A DNA stretch of 64,000 nucleotides, from assembly GCA_948567375.1 (NCBI GenBank), contig OX419756.1:59994552-60058551 (forward strand), in the 5' to 3' direction. Positions 45,370-58,597 of the stretch are shown here, one piece after another. Origin of the DNA: Lunularia cruciata. Taxonomy: Eukaryota > Streptophyta > Marchantiopsida > Lunulariales > Lunulariaceae. The notes beneath the pieces are model-generated. The model made no database searches, was not told where the DNA came from, and was given only the letters and a program-made list of their open reading frames with translations. Position 1 is the first letter of the stretch. Every line of letters begins with the position of its first letter. The position numbers and the translations under genes were made by a program.

Positions 45370-45800
45370 TAGTTCACACCCGGAGTTTTCCTATTGGATA
45401 ACTAGAGAGGGATTTTCCATTTGGTGGGACCTTCAAGAAGATCTATACACCACATAGGGTTCTTATTAGACTTTGGTGCACAACCTCTTATGTTGGGGAA
45501 GATAGTAGTTGTTGGTATGGAGCTACAAAAGACCAATGTGGAGAGGTGTCCATTTTAGATCCAAACATCTCTAGGAGGTGGTTCAACATAGTACATCACA
45601 TGTGGAAGGTTCATTGTCAAAATTCAACCTAGTCATCCGACTAATAGCTCTATGGTGAGAGCTCAAGCCATTGTGATAATAGCAAAATCATATAATGTGC
45701 TAGTTGGTGGAGTAGTGTTGTATCCCATGGGTTTTAGTATTAGTTATTGGGAGGAGATAGCCTCTTATAGACAAGGTTGGCAGTCAAGTGAGAGATTGAG
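45370..45800 (+). pseudogene. G1 protease remnant (unit B)
   Basis: LDFGAQPLM at about 45467-45494 and VLVGGVVLYPMGF about 60 codons downstream, as in unit A. Stops interrupt the frame. Confidence 0.55.
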
Positions 45801-46157
45801 GTGAGGAGCAAAGGAAGTCTTGGTTCACTATAATTAGGGACCATGGTATCAATTTTAGCTTTTAGTGATTTAGTTACTTAACCTGATGACTTATTGGAGA
45901 GGAACACTTATGAAGAGTATACTCCAATACCAAAGGAGATCACTTAAATTTGAAATACGAATGGGATTGTTCCATCCATCTTGGATGATCCATTGTGGAG
46001 TTGAGGGGAGGCATTGTAGCATCATGTAGATTAGTTGGTGCTACAAGCTTGGAGTGGAGCCTTTGTACCATTAGGAGATCAATGTGAGGGTGAGCGCATG
46101 GAGTTGATTACCTTGATACCTTTGGAAACCACACTCATTGTTTGGTAATATCTAATA

Positions 46158-47140
46158 AAGAGAGTATGTCTATTGGAGTTTTTTGGTAAAATTAGCACTA
46201 GACTAGCTACAATATTACATGTAGGTATACGAATATAGAGGAACTTGTATGTGGAGAGAGATGAGATTACTAGGTGAGTCTCTCTACATCATGTGACATA
46301 CTTGGCCTATCAATATCTTGAGTTCTTACCAATGTCAACAATCATGGGTTACCAAAAGATCCTATTAGCAAACATTTCCTTGTTGGGGATGCAAGCTTTG
46401 GAAAGACATGGTCCCATTTATTTGGTGATTTTTGGATGGCCATGTTAGAGGCATACACGTGCTGGCCAAGGTCAAGGTCTCCAAGTCCCATTTTGGTGTG
46501 TTTTGAGAGATGTCATCATACTACAACATATCTAGGTTCATTAGTCCATTTCTCTAGCATACATTTTGGACAACATCCCTTTTATGGGTGATTCTTGCAC
46601 CCGAGTGGTAGTGAGTACACATTATGTCCATTCTTTGATGGGACTTGCCATGTTGTTGGATGCAACTAGAGTAGGATTACATGCTCACCATCTTTGTCTT
46701 TGGTGGATGTCTCTTACCCACAAAGGTTCTACATCATGCTTATGAAAGGATTCAACAACTAGATCACCTTACTATTGATTCTATTTTAGATGTTGGGCGC
46801 CAATCTCAAATGGTGGTAGTGGTTGATAGGTCACCTATGGCAGTGGTGAACCTTGTTGGATAGCCTAAAGCCACTTTACCCACACTTATAAGTTTCCCAA
46901 GTTCCCATGCTTTTTGAGAAGAGGTCTTGGACTTATTTAGGACTCACAATTATAGCAATTGGTGGAGCCCAATACCAAAGAGAAGGAGCGGGCAATGGAT
47001 TTTTGTACCAATATCACCATTGTTATAATAGTGTCAAAGGTGTCCAAGCATTAGGTGTTAGATCAAGCAATGGACCTGAATTTTTGACTTGGATTGTGAA
47101 CCTTGGCTTGGTAGAGCAATATAGGATGTGCTTGATGTGC
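46158..47140 (+). pseudogene. G1 cytosine-5 DNA methyltransferase-like domain (unit B)
   Basis: Same motif order and spacing as in unit A. The motif I region LEFFGKISTRLA starts at 46173. YVERDE and GPIYLVIFGWPC follow, with Pro-Cys at 46440-46445 (89 codons on, exactly as in A) and again TAG where Gln is expected. RHTRAGQGQGL follows, then YILDNIPFMGD (132 codons on) and a motif VIII-like stretch ending CLWWMSL. The target-recognition part reads on in a second frame (46681-46863, ILDVGRQSQMVVVVDRSPM). The motif X-like region is near 47060. The gene is dead, but both copies agree on the motifs. Confidence 0.7.
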
Positions 47141-47809
47141 ATCACCACTCAAACACTTGTGAGCTTTATGCCTATTAAGATGATACAAGCACATGCTAGA
47201 GGCAATGAACCGCGTGTGCAGGGTATTCTTGAGACACAGCCAATAGCCACTAGTGAGAGTGGTCTACTTGGGGGTCCATCCAAGTGAGCATGGTCTACTT
47301 AGGTTACACCTTTAATCTACTTGGGATGCAATTAGAGGATGTGTGGAGCTTGCAATTAGAGTAGGGAAAGTTTTCCACATAGAGGTTGGGAACTCTAGTG
47401 GTTGGAAGTATGACAAAATTGCTCCCAAGGACCCAACGTAGTAGCCAATCAATAGGTCTTCCACTCCCACTCAATAACATAGGATACTTGGGAGCCAACT
47501 TTTGGGACCCAAGCTTACAAGAGGGGAAGGACAAAGAGTTTGGAGGTTCTTAAGGAGCTACACAAGTTGTTTTGCCTTCAATATGAAGGATTTGGGTGCT
47601 CTAAAAAGACCTTGTATTTGGATTGAGCTTACTAGCAATATACAATTTTTTTGACATCCCTATATATATAGTGACATGGAGAGAATATTGATCTAGAGCA
47701 GGAGTAATGATCTTTTTGAAGCTAATTTGGTGCAAATTTCACATGGAGAGTATGCTTCAACTACAAGAAGGATATGTCTAGAAATTACATAGGTAGGCAG
47801 ATGTGTGGA

Positions 47810-48925
47810 GATTACAATCCTATCAACCAATAGACTAGGGCTATTTGGCATACCATGCCTACACCAAAGGAGATCTTAGATGCAAATGGGCATGAAATGG
47901 TCTTCAGTACTTTGGATTTTTGAGTAGGATATCATTACTTGCCAATCAAAGAGGAGGTTAAGTCCCAAATAACATTTTGGGCTACTGATCCTCACACAAG
48001 AATGTATTATATCAATGAAAATTCTTACCATTTGAGTTAAAGAATGCTCCAATTGAGTTCTTAAGGCTCATAGATAGGATTCTAGCAAGATTGGATTTTA
48101 TTGGTGCTATATTGATGATATTTTGGCCTATATCACTATTGTGGAGGAGCACAAGAGACATTTGTTAGAGGTTTCTGAGAGATTGAGATATCATAAACTC
48201 AAATTATATCCTAGGAAGTGTGGATTCTTCCATGAGTAGGTTGAGTATTTGGATCACACTATCTATCATAGAGGACTTGGTGTTTAGTAGACCAAGGTGG
48301 AGGCTATTGCACACATTCCTTGGCCTAGGGATGTGAGCAAAGTGCAAGAATTCCTTGGGTTGGCAAACATGTATTACCAATATGCTAGAGGATTTAGTGT
48401 TAATGCCAAGGCCTTGATAAAGCTAACCAAGCTTGCATATGAGTTGTGTTGGGGAGATGAGTAGGAGAGAGCTTTTATAGAGCTAAAGGAGAGGTTGAAA
48501 TTTGCTCCTATTCTTAGGAGACCAATCAAAGGACGACCATTCCAAGTTCATGCTGATTGGAGTACATTGGAGGTTGGAGTAGTGCTCACTCAACATGATG
48601 GTGAAGGAAAGGAGTTTATGGTGGCATGTGCTAGTCACTCTAACAATCCAATAGAGGTGAAGTATAGTGCATATGAGAGAGAGTGTTTGGCAGCAATATG
48701 GGCCAAAGCACTTTTTTTTGTTACCTATTTGATAACCCCTTCACTCTCATCATTGATTATCAACCATTGAAATGGTTGATGGAGTCTGACAAGCTTTCAA
48801 GGAAGCTTGTATGATGGGCTTTAATTTTACAAGAGTATGATCTCATGGTTATTCACAGACTCGTAATGGTGAACCATGATGTAGATGGGTTGAGTAGAAA
48901 CTCATATCCCAACCAATAAGATCAA
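47810..48925 (+). pseudogene. G1 reverse transcriptase and RNase H remnant (unit B)
   Basis: The palm motif YIDDIL is at 48108-48125. RNase H is open at 48495-48770 with HADWSTLEVGVVLTQHDGEG and SAYERECLAAIWAKALFF, better preserved than in A. It ends near VDGLSRNSYPNQ, after which X is inserted. Confidence 0.85.
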
Positions 48926-48995
48926 ACTAGAGCATGTTGGCATGGTGAGATAGATGAGGAGATGGTTCCAAGGTGGCATCTACCATCTACCTTTT

Positions 48996-49411
48996 TGTAA
49001 AAGACCAAGACCAAGGAGAGAAATAAGAGAATGGAAGATCACATTGGGATGCTTGAATGTGAGAAAACTATGAATGCCTAGCATGAGCTTAGGCTCTTGT
49101 ATTTATAAGGAGTATACAAGGCTGTTGAGAAGCTTTTCAAGAACTTCCTTCAAGCCACTTTCTTGGAGTATAAGCCAAGTTAGTTGGGAAGCTTCTCAAG
49201 AAACTTCCTTGTTAAAGTTGTTTATTTGGCATGCAAGCTAAGCTAGTTGGAAGCTTCCCAAGAAGCTTCCTTCTACAAACTATCTACTTGCGGTGCAAGC
49301 TAAGCTAGCCAAGAAGCTTCCTAGATACTTCTAGAATATTCTAGACTATTTTGGCCCATTCATTACTTTGTTAGTCTTGAGTAACTCACCAATAAGCTCC
49401 ATATTTTTACA
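48996..49411 (-). repeat. X 3' LTR (unit B)
   Basis: Pairs with 54173-54598. It contains the intact heat-shock-like trimer TTCTAGAATATTC at 49329-49341. Confidence 0.9.
49329..49341 (-). promoter_or_regulatory. Heat-shock-element-like trimer in X LTR (unit B)
   Basis: Exact TTCnnGAAnnTTC, same relative position as 12263-12275 in unit A. Confidence 0.6.
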
Positions 49412-49899
49412 TTTTTCCTCACCGCTAGTTGGTGACGTCCTTGTCACTATGGAAGCTTCAAACGCTTGGATAGCCATTTCCACATTTTGGAGATAAGAAA
49501 GAGGCTCCCAAGTGGCATCATGAAGAGGATACCCTTTCCAAAGGACCTTGTACTTAGTGTGGCATTGGCGGCCACGTTGAATATGTCAATGTGCAATGAT
49601 ACGATCAACTTCATACTTCTCATGATCATTGATAGGCACTAGAAGAGGAGAAGGTTGTATACGAGAAGAAAAAGAAGAGGGATTAAGAACAAAGAGTTTT
49701 AACTTAGAAACATGGAAGATATGTGGGTTTGCATATGTGGAGGTAAGGCCAATCAATAAGCAACAAATGAAAGGATTTGGGTGACATCAAAGGGTCTTAT
49801 CCAATTTGGAGCAAGTTTACGGACTTGGGTATCAAGTGGGAGGGGTAGGTAACCATATGAAAGCATGACCTTATCACCAACTTGGAAAATGAGATCATG

Positions 49900-50907
49900 A
49901 TGATGGTGGTTTTCATATTGTTTCTAATGATTTTGAGCAACAAGAAGATGAAATTTGGCTTGTTGGAAAGATTGTGAGATGGTGGTCAAGAAGGTGGAAG
50001 TATGAGGAACATGAGATGGAAGAGGAGCAAGAAGAGATTCTAGAACAAGTGGATCTTGGCCAAAAGTGAGGAACAAAGGAGAGAATCCGGTGCTTGCCTA
50101 TTATGAATTATTATATGCAAACTTTGCAATTGCAAGACATTCATCTCAATTGGTATGATGAGCATTGACAAAAGCAAAAAGTATATCCTTTAAGGTGCAA
50201 TTTGCACGTTTAGTTTATCCATCAGTTTGAGGATGATAAGCCATGGACAAAGTAAGCTTGGTGTTGAGTATTTAGAAGAGTGCTTGCCAAAATTTCCCAA
50301 TAAATTGAGGATCACGGTTGAAGATGAGTACATGAGGTATCTCGTGATGCTTGAAGATAGTGTCAAGGTAGATTTGCACTAATGTTGGAGCATCCACGGT
50401 ATCAAAGGTTGATGTTAAATAGATTTGCTTGCTAAGCTTATCCACAAGCACCATGATTGTTGTGTGACCTTGCTTTGTCTTTGGCAAGGATGTAATGAGA
50501 TCCAAGCTTACGTGTTCCCAATGAGCCGATGGAATGGGGAGCGGTTGAACGAGTCCACTTGGTTTTTGGTTGTTGGCCTTGTTACATTGGTAGCTCTTAC
50601 ATAACCGAATAAATTCCCAAACATCTTGTGTCATGTTGGGCCACTACCATTGGCATTGGAGGGTACCCAAGGTCTTGTCCACACTCACGTGACCAATGAT
50701 GGGTAAGTCATGGGCTTCTTGGAGACGCACAACTTGGAGGTCACTCGTGGTTGAAACGATGGGTAAGTCATGGGCTTCTTGGAGACGCACAATTTGGAGG
50801 TCACTTGTGGTTGGAACATATATCTGGTCCTCATGGAATGGAAGACCTTCTTTGAAGTAGCAATTTTTGCACTCTTTGTCACATGTTGCAAGGCAACCTT
50901 GTACCAT
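49900..50907 (-). pseudogene. X integrase remnant (unit B)
   Basis: The frame 50634-50272 reads CNKANNQKPSGLVQPLPIPS, HVSLDLITSLPKTKQGHTTI, VDKLSKQIYL and VLIFNRDPQFIGKFWQALF, a gypsy integrase core; the second Asp sits in NRDPQF. The zinc-binding part (50907-50644) carries a 60-bp in-frame tandem duplication (50698-50757 and 50758-50817) not found in unit A. Confidence 0.8.
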
Positions 50908-51499
50908 CTGAATGAGAGGATATTTTTTTAGGGACGTTTTAAACTTGATTTGAACGTTAGATTCAACTTATTTCATTGTAATTGCCGTTGTAATGAGAGA
51001 AAGAGACTTCAAATTAGGTTGTTATGATAAAGCATCAAGAATGACATGGAACCAACCTGGTTTATACTCTATTTTGATGTTGCAAAATTGTAGTTGTTCC
51101 TCCCATTGATAATGTCGACTCTTCATGTGTTCTAAGTGTAATGTTTATAACAATGATTTGTGATCAATCCGCATGATCATTTGTTTTCCCAAGAGATAAT
51201 GTCTCCATACCTTGGTGGTATATACCATTGCTAGTTGTTCCTACTCTTGAGCGGAGTAATTCCTTTTAGCTATATTGAGTTGGCAAGATACAAAGGCAAT
51301 AAGATGTAATCCATTTGGAAATCCTTGTTGCAACATGGCTCCAATTGCAAAGTTAAAAGCATCAAAATCAACCACACAAGGTACTTGAGGATCACATGGT
51401 TAAAGGATGGGTCTTGAAGACACCATATATTTTAGCTTTTGGAAGGCTTCTTCATGCTTGGTGGTCCATGGAAAGCTCAAGTTCTTCCCCAAGAGATCA

Positions 51500-53000
51500 A
51501 TCAATGGTGCGACTCCATGAGCATAATAGTGAATGAACCATTAGTAAAAATTGGCCAATTCATTAAATGCCTATACTTTTGTAGCATCCTTTGGAGTAGG
51601 CCAATTGGTAATAGCCTTGATTTTCTCTTCTTCCATCTTGATTCCCTTTGATGAGATCTTATGACCCAACAAGGTAACTTCCTTCTACCAAAAGACACAC
51701 TTCAACTTCTTGCAATAAAACTTTCATTGTTGTAGTCTTCTTGGGACTTCTTGCACATGCTTCACGTGTTCAATCTTTTTCTTGCTATAGATTAAAATAT
51801 CATCCAAAACACCACCACGTACTAATCTAATAGTCCATCCAACACCCAATGCATCTGATCTTGAAGACTATTAGAGCATTAATGAGCCCAAAAGGTAAAA
51901 CTCTTCACTCAAAATGCCCATACCTTGTGCAAAAGGTAATCTTTTTCACATCCTTCTTATCAATGAGGATTTGCCAATAGCCACTACAAAGATCCAACTT
52001 GGAGAAGTATCATGCTCCACTCAATTGATGAAGCAAGTCATCAATTGAGGCAAGGGATATGCATTCTTCACTATTTGTTTATTGAGCCCATGGTAATCAA
52101 TATAAAAAGGAAGTCCTCCATCCTTCTTTGGGACAAATAATATTGGTGCTCCCCAAGGAGATGTATTATGTCGTATGAAATCCTTTTCCAACAAGTTTGT
52201 AAGTGTTGTTCACAACTCTTCCAACTCCTTTGGTGAGAGCCAATAGATTGGTCTAGTCATTGGAGTACTCCTTGGCAATAACTCAATCTTGAAGGGCATA
52301 CCATGATTAGAGGGTAATCCCTTTGGCAGATCATCCAGAAACACATCTACAAACTCTTGAACTATTTGATCAACCATTGCTTGATGAAACTCCTGATTTG
52401 TCTCAAATTCTCCTTGTGCAATTGGCATGATCCACATTGCAAAAACAGACTTATCTTCTTCCAAAGCTTACGCTATAGCTGTCTCATTGACAATCTTTCC
52501 ACCTAGGGACTCATCTCTCTTCATAGCTTGCTATTTTCTTGACAAACTTCATATCTTGGGAATGACTATTCTTAGGTGTCTCACTCAAAGGTCCTAGACA
52601 ACCTAATCAGAAATTCCTTCCTTGATGTTGTACTCAAATTTCTCATCGACTCCAATCAAATTGAACCTTATGACATTCAAGCCAAGATAGACCTAGAATG
52701 ACATCATAGTGTAGAGGTGCCACTACAAACCTCATACACTCCAAATACTCTTTCACCATCTTGAAAATAATGGGATGCAAGGTACAAAAGGCAGAACCCT
52801 TTCTACCATTTTCCATCATCAATCTACTTCCAATCATTGGCTTAATAGGAATATGCAAATCCTTTTCTAATTGTATGGACAAGAAATATTTTGAACTTCT
52901 TGAATCAACCAAAACCTTATAATCATGATTAGATATTATACCTTGCAAGTGAAGCAAACTTGCATAGGTTGAGCCTTCAATCTCATAGGAACTAATCAAG
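51500..53000 (-). pseudogene. X protease and reverse transcriptase remnant (unit B)
   Basis: Protease-like segments at 52999-52643 (VLVDSRSSKYFLS to WLECHKVQFDWSR), then RT at 52464-52210 with FVDVFLDDLPKGLPSNHGMP and [13 protein letters not shown]. The palm motif lies near 51800. Frames are interrupted. Confidence 0.8.
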
Positions 53001-53009
53001 TTCCAAACA

Positions 53010-53970
53010 AGTGGCTCAAAATCTCTTACTAGGATTCCTTGTTTCCTTGATCATTCTTCTCCACAAACTCCATTTGGGCAACTTGTAGAGGTCATTCATT
53101 CTTGAGTAGATATTCAACAATATGATGTCCAATTTGGCAACAATAGAAACAACCACCATTTTGTTGCAATTTCTCTTTATTTGTAGTACCAAGTGGTCTC
53201 TCTTGAATGGCATTAATCTCCATAGGTTTATCTACTCATGTGTAGTGTATTGGTAGGTTCTGTGGAAGTCGAGGTCAAGACCAAGTTGTTAAGACCAAGG
53301 AATCAAAGCATTTTGCCAACCGCATGGCTTCCTCCAAGTCTTGTGGCTCTTGCATAGTTACCTCTAATTTAAGGCATGACTTCAAACCCCTCACAAATTT
53401 TTATAGAAGGTGAAGCTCTTGAATATATCTAGAATTTGCATGATGGTGTTTTGGAATTGTGTGATGGAATTTCATACAAAACCAATGTGCTTCAACTGTA
53501 CCAATCTATCTTGTGCAGCTAGTGTGGCATTTATGGCTAAGAATTGGCCAATTATTACACTCTTGAATTCTACACATGTCAAGATCGGCATAACAAACTA
53601 ATGCTCCACTTGGAATTGCCACTATAGTTTTGCTACTCCATCTATTGGCTTCAGGCCAGTAGAATTTGTCTTTGCTCATCTTGAAGGTTTGTTGCTTCAA
53701 CTTAAAATTCATAATCAAATACAAAAGTTTCCATCACCCTCAAAAGGTCTTGCCTTCAAATACCTTAGGCTTTGAGAATTGGATTTGCTCTTCTCTCTCT
53801 TGAATTGGTGCTTTCTCTACCTGCTCTTGTCATTGACGATCTTGTTCATCCAACAATTGAGTAAGAGGCTTCATTTATTATTGCATAGCAAGGATAACTT
53901 CAAGTATTGCCACCATGACTATTACTCTAACATACTACTCTCAATTGACCTAATTTATTAACTCATAGAT
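53010..53970 (-). pseudogene. X Gag remnant (unit B)
   Basis: Gag-like minus-strand pieces, including FKMSKDKFYWPEANRWS at 53724-53506. No intact knuckle is read. Colinear with 15930-16850. Confidence 0.6.
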
Positions 53971-54172
53971 GCATCATATCCACCGCTCTCCATAAGTTAC
54001 AATTAGAAGTACCAAGGGTTCCTCAAACAAGGTGATCATATGCAAAAAATCTTGCTCAAAGCATGAGGTGATAAATTGTGTAAAATGATGTTTGGGTAGT
54101 ACTTAGACACAAAAATCTCGATGGTTTGATGGTTCATAAATCCCATCAATCCCATTCCTACTCTGATACCAA

Positions 54173-54598
54173 TGTAAAAGACCAAGACCAAGAAGAGAAA
54201 TAAGAGAATGGAATATCACATTGGGACATTTGAATATGGGAAAACTCTGAATGCCTAACATGAGCTTAGGATCTTGTTTTTATAAGGAGTATACAAGGCT
54301 CTTGAGAAGTTTCTCAAGAACCTTCCTCAAGCCACTTTCTTGGAGTACAAGCCACGTTAGCTAGGAAGCTTCTCAACAAGCTTCCTTCTAGAAGCCGCCT
54401 ACTTGGTGTGCAAGCTAAGCTAGTTGAAAGTTTCCCAAGAAGCTTCCTTCTAGAAACTACTTACTTACGGTGCAAGCTAAGCTAGCCGAGAAGCTTCCTA
54501 GATACTTTTGTAATCTTCTAGGCTATTTTGTCCCATTCACTACTTTTTTAGTCTTGACTAACTCATTGGTAAGCTCCATATTGTTACACTTTTTATGT
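54173..54598 (-). repeat. X 5' LTR (unit B)
   Basis: Pairs with 48996-49411. The trimer heat-shock-like motif is mutated here. Confidence 0.9.
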
Positions 54599-54899
54599 AT
54601 ATTTTCTTAGACTTTGGAAGTATATCTCTTAACACATATAAGAGGAGTTATTGAAGTCATATATTCAAAGAATAGAGATAATGGTATAGTTTAGTGAGAT
54701 ATTCATGATGATATCTTAAGGATGGATTATCTTTGCATTGGTGTTGTGGGTGGCATAGTTGGTGCCAAGGAGAGAGACCATGCTTTTTAGTGAGCCATGC
54801 AGTTTAGATTAGAGGGTAGATACCTTCTTTGTGTATGCAAGGATTGTAGAGTGCAAGTAATACTACTTCTATCTCAAAGACCATAGTTGGTCCGTCATT

Positions 54900-55302
54900 A
54901 TAGAAGACTCAAATTGAGGAGAGAAATAAGAGAATTAGAAGATCACATTGGGACACTTGAGTGTGGAAAACTCCAAATGCCTAGCATGAGCTTAGGCTTT
55001 GGTATTTATAAGGAGTATACAATGCTCTTGAGAAGCTTCTCAAGAAAATTCCTTGAGCCGCCTTCTTGTAATGCAAGCCAAGTTAATCAAGAAGCTTCCT
55101 TCTAGAAGCCACCTACTTGACATGCAAGTTAAGCTAGTTGGAAGCTTCCTTTTAGAAGCTACCTACTTGTACTGCAAGTTAAGCCAACTGGGAAGTTTCT
55201 CAAGAAGCTTCCTAGATAGTTCTAAAATTATCTAGGCTATTTTAGTCTATTCATTACTTTGTTAGTCTCAACTAACTCATTGATAAGTTCTATATTGTTA
55301 CA
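54900..55302 (-). repeat. Y 3' LTR (unit B)
   Basis: Terminal TG is mutated to TA (TATAGAAGAC) relative to unit A; ends ATTGTTACA. Confidence 0.88.
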
Positions 55303-55356
55303 TATCCCCCAATTGTTAGTTGGTGACATCCTTGTCACCATGGAAGTTTCAAAATC

Positions 55357-55753
55357 TTAGATAGATGTTTGTGCATTTTGGAGATGAGAAAGAGGCTCCC
55401 AAGTGGCATCATGAAGGGGATACCCAAAGGAACTTGTTCTCAATGTGTTGTTGGTGACCACATTGAATGTGCCGACGTGCAAGGATAAGATCCACTTCAT
55501 ACTCCTAATGATTGTTGACAAGGATAAGAGGAGGAGGAGGTTGGACACAAGAGGAAAAAGAAGATGGATTTGGAACAAAGGGTTTTAACTTGGAAATATG
55601 GAAGATAGGGTGGATTTGCATATGCATGGACAAGGCAAGTTGATAAGCAACAAGAGAAATGATTTGGGTGACATCAAATGGTCCTATCCAATTAGGAGCA
55701 ATTTTAAGGACTTGAGTATCAAGTGGGAATGGTAGGTTACCAAGGAGGAGCAT
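55357..55753 (-). pseudogene. Y integrase C-terminus and chromodomain remnant (unit B)
   Basis: 55753-55505 reads LKIAPNWIGPFDVTQIIS and HPIFHISKLKPF. The chromodomain beyond it has lost part of its centre by an indel near 55424 and reads YPLHDATWEPLSHLQ in a second frame. Confidence 0.75.
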
Positions 55754-55899
55754 GAACTTATCACCAACTTGGAAGGCGAGATCATGATAATGATAGTTTG
55801 CATATTGTTTCTGATGATTCTAAGCAATAAGGAGATGAGATTTAGCTTGTTGGAGAGATTGAGATATGGGGGTCAAGAAAGTGGAAATGTGAGGGACAT

Positions 55900-57430
55900 C
55901 AGATAGAGGAGGAGCAAGAAAGGAATTTGGAACAAGTGGATTTTGGCCAAAATTCAAGAAGAAAGAAGAGAAACTAGTGCTTGCATATTTGGAATTATTG
56001 TATGTTAACTCAACAATTATAAGACATTCATCCTAGTTGATATGATGAATTTTGACAAAGGTACAAAGCATATCCTCCAAAGTATGATTGGCACATTTGG
56101 TTTGTCCATTAGTTTGAGGATGATAGGCTATAGACAAAGCAAGCTTGGTGCCTAGTATCTCAAAGAGTGTTTGCCAAAATTTTCTAGTGAATCAAGGATC
56201 ACGATTGTAGATGAGTACACAAGGCATCCTATGATTCTTGAAGACATTGAAGTAGATTTATGCCAATGTTGGAACATTCATAGTATCAAAGGTTGGTGCC
56301 AAATGGATTTGCTTGTTAAGCTTATCCACAAATACCATGACTGTTGTTTGTCCTTGTTTTGTCTTGGGCAAGGAGGTGATGAGATCTAAGCTCATATATT
56401 CCCATTGAGTAGTTGGAATAAGGAGTGGTTGAAGGAGTCCACTCAATTTATGGTTGCTAGCTTTGTTACGTTGGCAACTTTTGTAAGATTGAATTAACTC
56501 TCAAACATCTCATGCCATGGCGAGTCACCACCATTGGCATTGGTGGGTACTCAATGTCTTGTCCACACCCATGTGACCATTTATTGGTAATTCATGGGCT
56601 TCTTGAAGGCACACAAGTTGGGTATCACTCTTGGCTGGAATGTAGATTTGGTGCTTATGGAATAGGAGGCATTCCTTGAAGGAGAATGTATTCTACTCCT
56701 TGTCACATGTTGCAAGACAACCTAAGAAAGGATTTTTTTGTAAGGCTATCTTAAACTTGATTTTGGACTTTAGAGTCAATAGACACCGTTGTAATTGCCG
56801 CCATGATGAGAAGAAGAGACTTCAAGTTAGCTTGTCATGATAGGGCATCAAGGATGACATGGAATGGGCCAGGTTTGTACTCAAGTTTGACATCAAAAAA
56901 TTGTAGTTGTTCCTCCCATCTATGATGTTGACTATTCATGTGCTCCAAATGTATTATCTACAATAATAGTTTATGATCAGTTTGCATGACCACTTGTTTC
57001 CCCAAAAGATAATGCCTCCATATCTTGGTGACATACACCATGGTTAGTTGTTCCCAATCTCAAGTAGAGTAATTCCTTTTGGTAGTGTTCAATCAACAAG
57101 ACAAAAAAGCAACGGGATGTAATCCATTGAGAAATTCTTGTTGCAACATTGCTCCAATGGTAAAGTTAGAAGCATCAAAATCAACCACACAACGTAGTTG
57201 AGGATCATATGGTTGAAGAATGGGTCTTGAAGATACCATATTTTTTAGCTTCTAGAATGTTTCTTCATGTTTGGTGGTCCATTGAAAGCTTGAGTTCTTC
57301 TCCAAGAGGTTGGTCAATGGCGTAGGTACATGAGCATGGTAGTGGATGAACCATTGATAAAAACTTGTCAATCCATTACATGCCTACAATTTTGTGGCAT
57401 GCTTTGGGGTAGGCCAATTGGGAATCAAGT
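55900..57430 (-). pseudogene. Y RNase H and integrase remnant (unit B)
   Basis: Colinear with 18800-20300. The segment 56446-56258 reads LDLITSLPKTKQGQTTVMVF and VDKLNKQIHLAP, part of the integrase core. Stops and frame changes elsewhere. Confidence 0.7.
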
Positions 57431-58440
57431 TCCTAATAGGCAGCTTAAAATCTCCTAGTGGGATTCCTTGTTTCCTTGATTATTTTGATTATTTTGCTTC
57501 ACTCATTCTTGAGTGACCACTCAACAATATGATGTCCAATTTGGCGACAACAGAAACATCCACTATTTTTTCAATCTTTCACGATCTATTGTGCCAAGTT
57601 GTCTTTGCTAGATGGCATTGATCTCCATTGGTGTTGGCTCCTCCACCCATGTGTAATGTGTGGGTAGGTTTGAGAAAGGCCGAGGTTGAGACCAAGTTGT
57701 TGCAACCAAGGAATCAAAGCGCTTAGCCAACTACATGGCTTCCTCCAAGTCTCATGCATAGTTACTTCCAATCTAGTGTGTGACTTCAAGCCTCTCACAA
57801 ATATGATCTAGAGCTTCTCCATCTAGTATATCCAGAATTTGTATAATGGCGTTTTGAAATTGAGTGTTATAACTTCTTATAGAGCCAGTCTACTTCAATT
57901 CTGCCAACCTATCTTGTGTGGCTCGTGTGGCATTTATAGCTTGGAGTCACCAAATTATTGCACTCCCAAATTCTTCCCATATCAAGATTGGCACAACAAA
58001 TTGCTGCTCAACTCATTCCACTCTAAATTGCCACCATAGTTTAGCCACTCCATCCAATTGGCTTGAGGTCAATAGAATTTGTCTTTGTTCATCTTGAAGG
58101 TTTGTTAATTTGAAGTAATGTTCACAATCAAGCAAAATTCCAATGCACCAAAAAGGTTCTTGCCTTCAAATACCTTAGGCTTTAGAAATTGGATTTGCTC
58201 TTCTCCCTCTTGAATTGTTATTCTCTCTACTTGCTCTTGTTGTTGACGGTGTTGTTTATCCAACAATCAAGTAAGGTGCTCAATTTTTTGCTACATAGCA
58301 AGGATAATTTTAGGCATCATCGCCATAACTTCTACTCTATCGCACTATCCCCAATTATCTAATTTATTAATACATAAATGCAATGTGTCCATTTTTCTCC
58401 ATAAGTTACAACCTAAAGTACCAAGGGTTCCTCAAACAAG
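57431..58440 (-). pseudogene. Y Gag remnant (unit B)
   Basis: Minus-strand pieces such as MRGLKSHTRLEV (57798). A short in-place repeat (TTGATTATT) near 57476 distinguishes it from unit A. Not functional. Confidence 0.55.
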
Positions 58441-58597
58441 GTGATTGCATGTAGAAAATCCTACCCAAAGTGCAAGGTGATCAATTGTGTGAAACAATGC
58501 TTGGGTAGTACTTGGACACAAAAATTCTTAATGGTTTGGCAAAGATGGATTTGGTGGTCCATAAATTCTATCCATCTCATTCTTGCTTTGGTAACAA

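Larger units (their letters stand above)
48996..54598 (-). mobile_element. X: degenerate chromovirus in G1 (unit B)
   Basis: The same insertion as 11924-17461, with the CTTTT duplication at 48991-48995 and 54599-54603. LTRs are 48996-49411 and 54173-54598. The primer site CTCTGATACCA (plus strand) adjoins the right LTR. On the minus strand the order is Gag, protease (52999-52643, YDVILGLSWLECHKVQFDW), RT (52464-51500), RNase H, integrase (50907-49900) and chromodomain (49620-49440). Confidence 0.9.
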
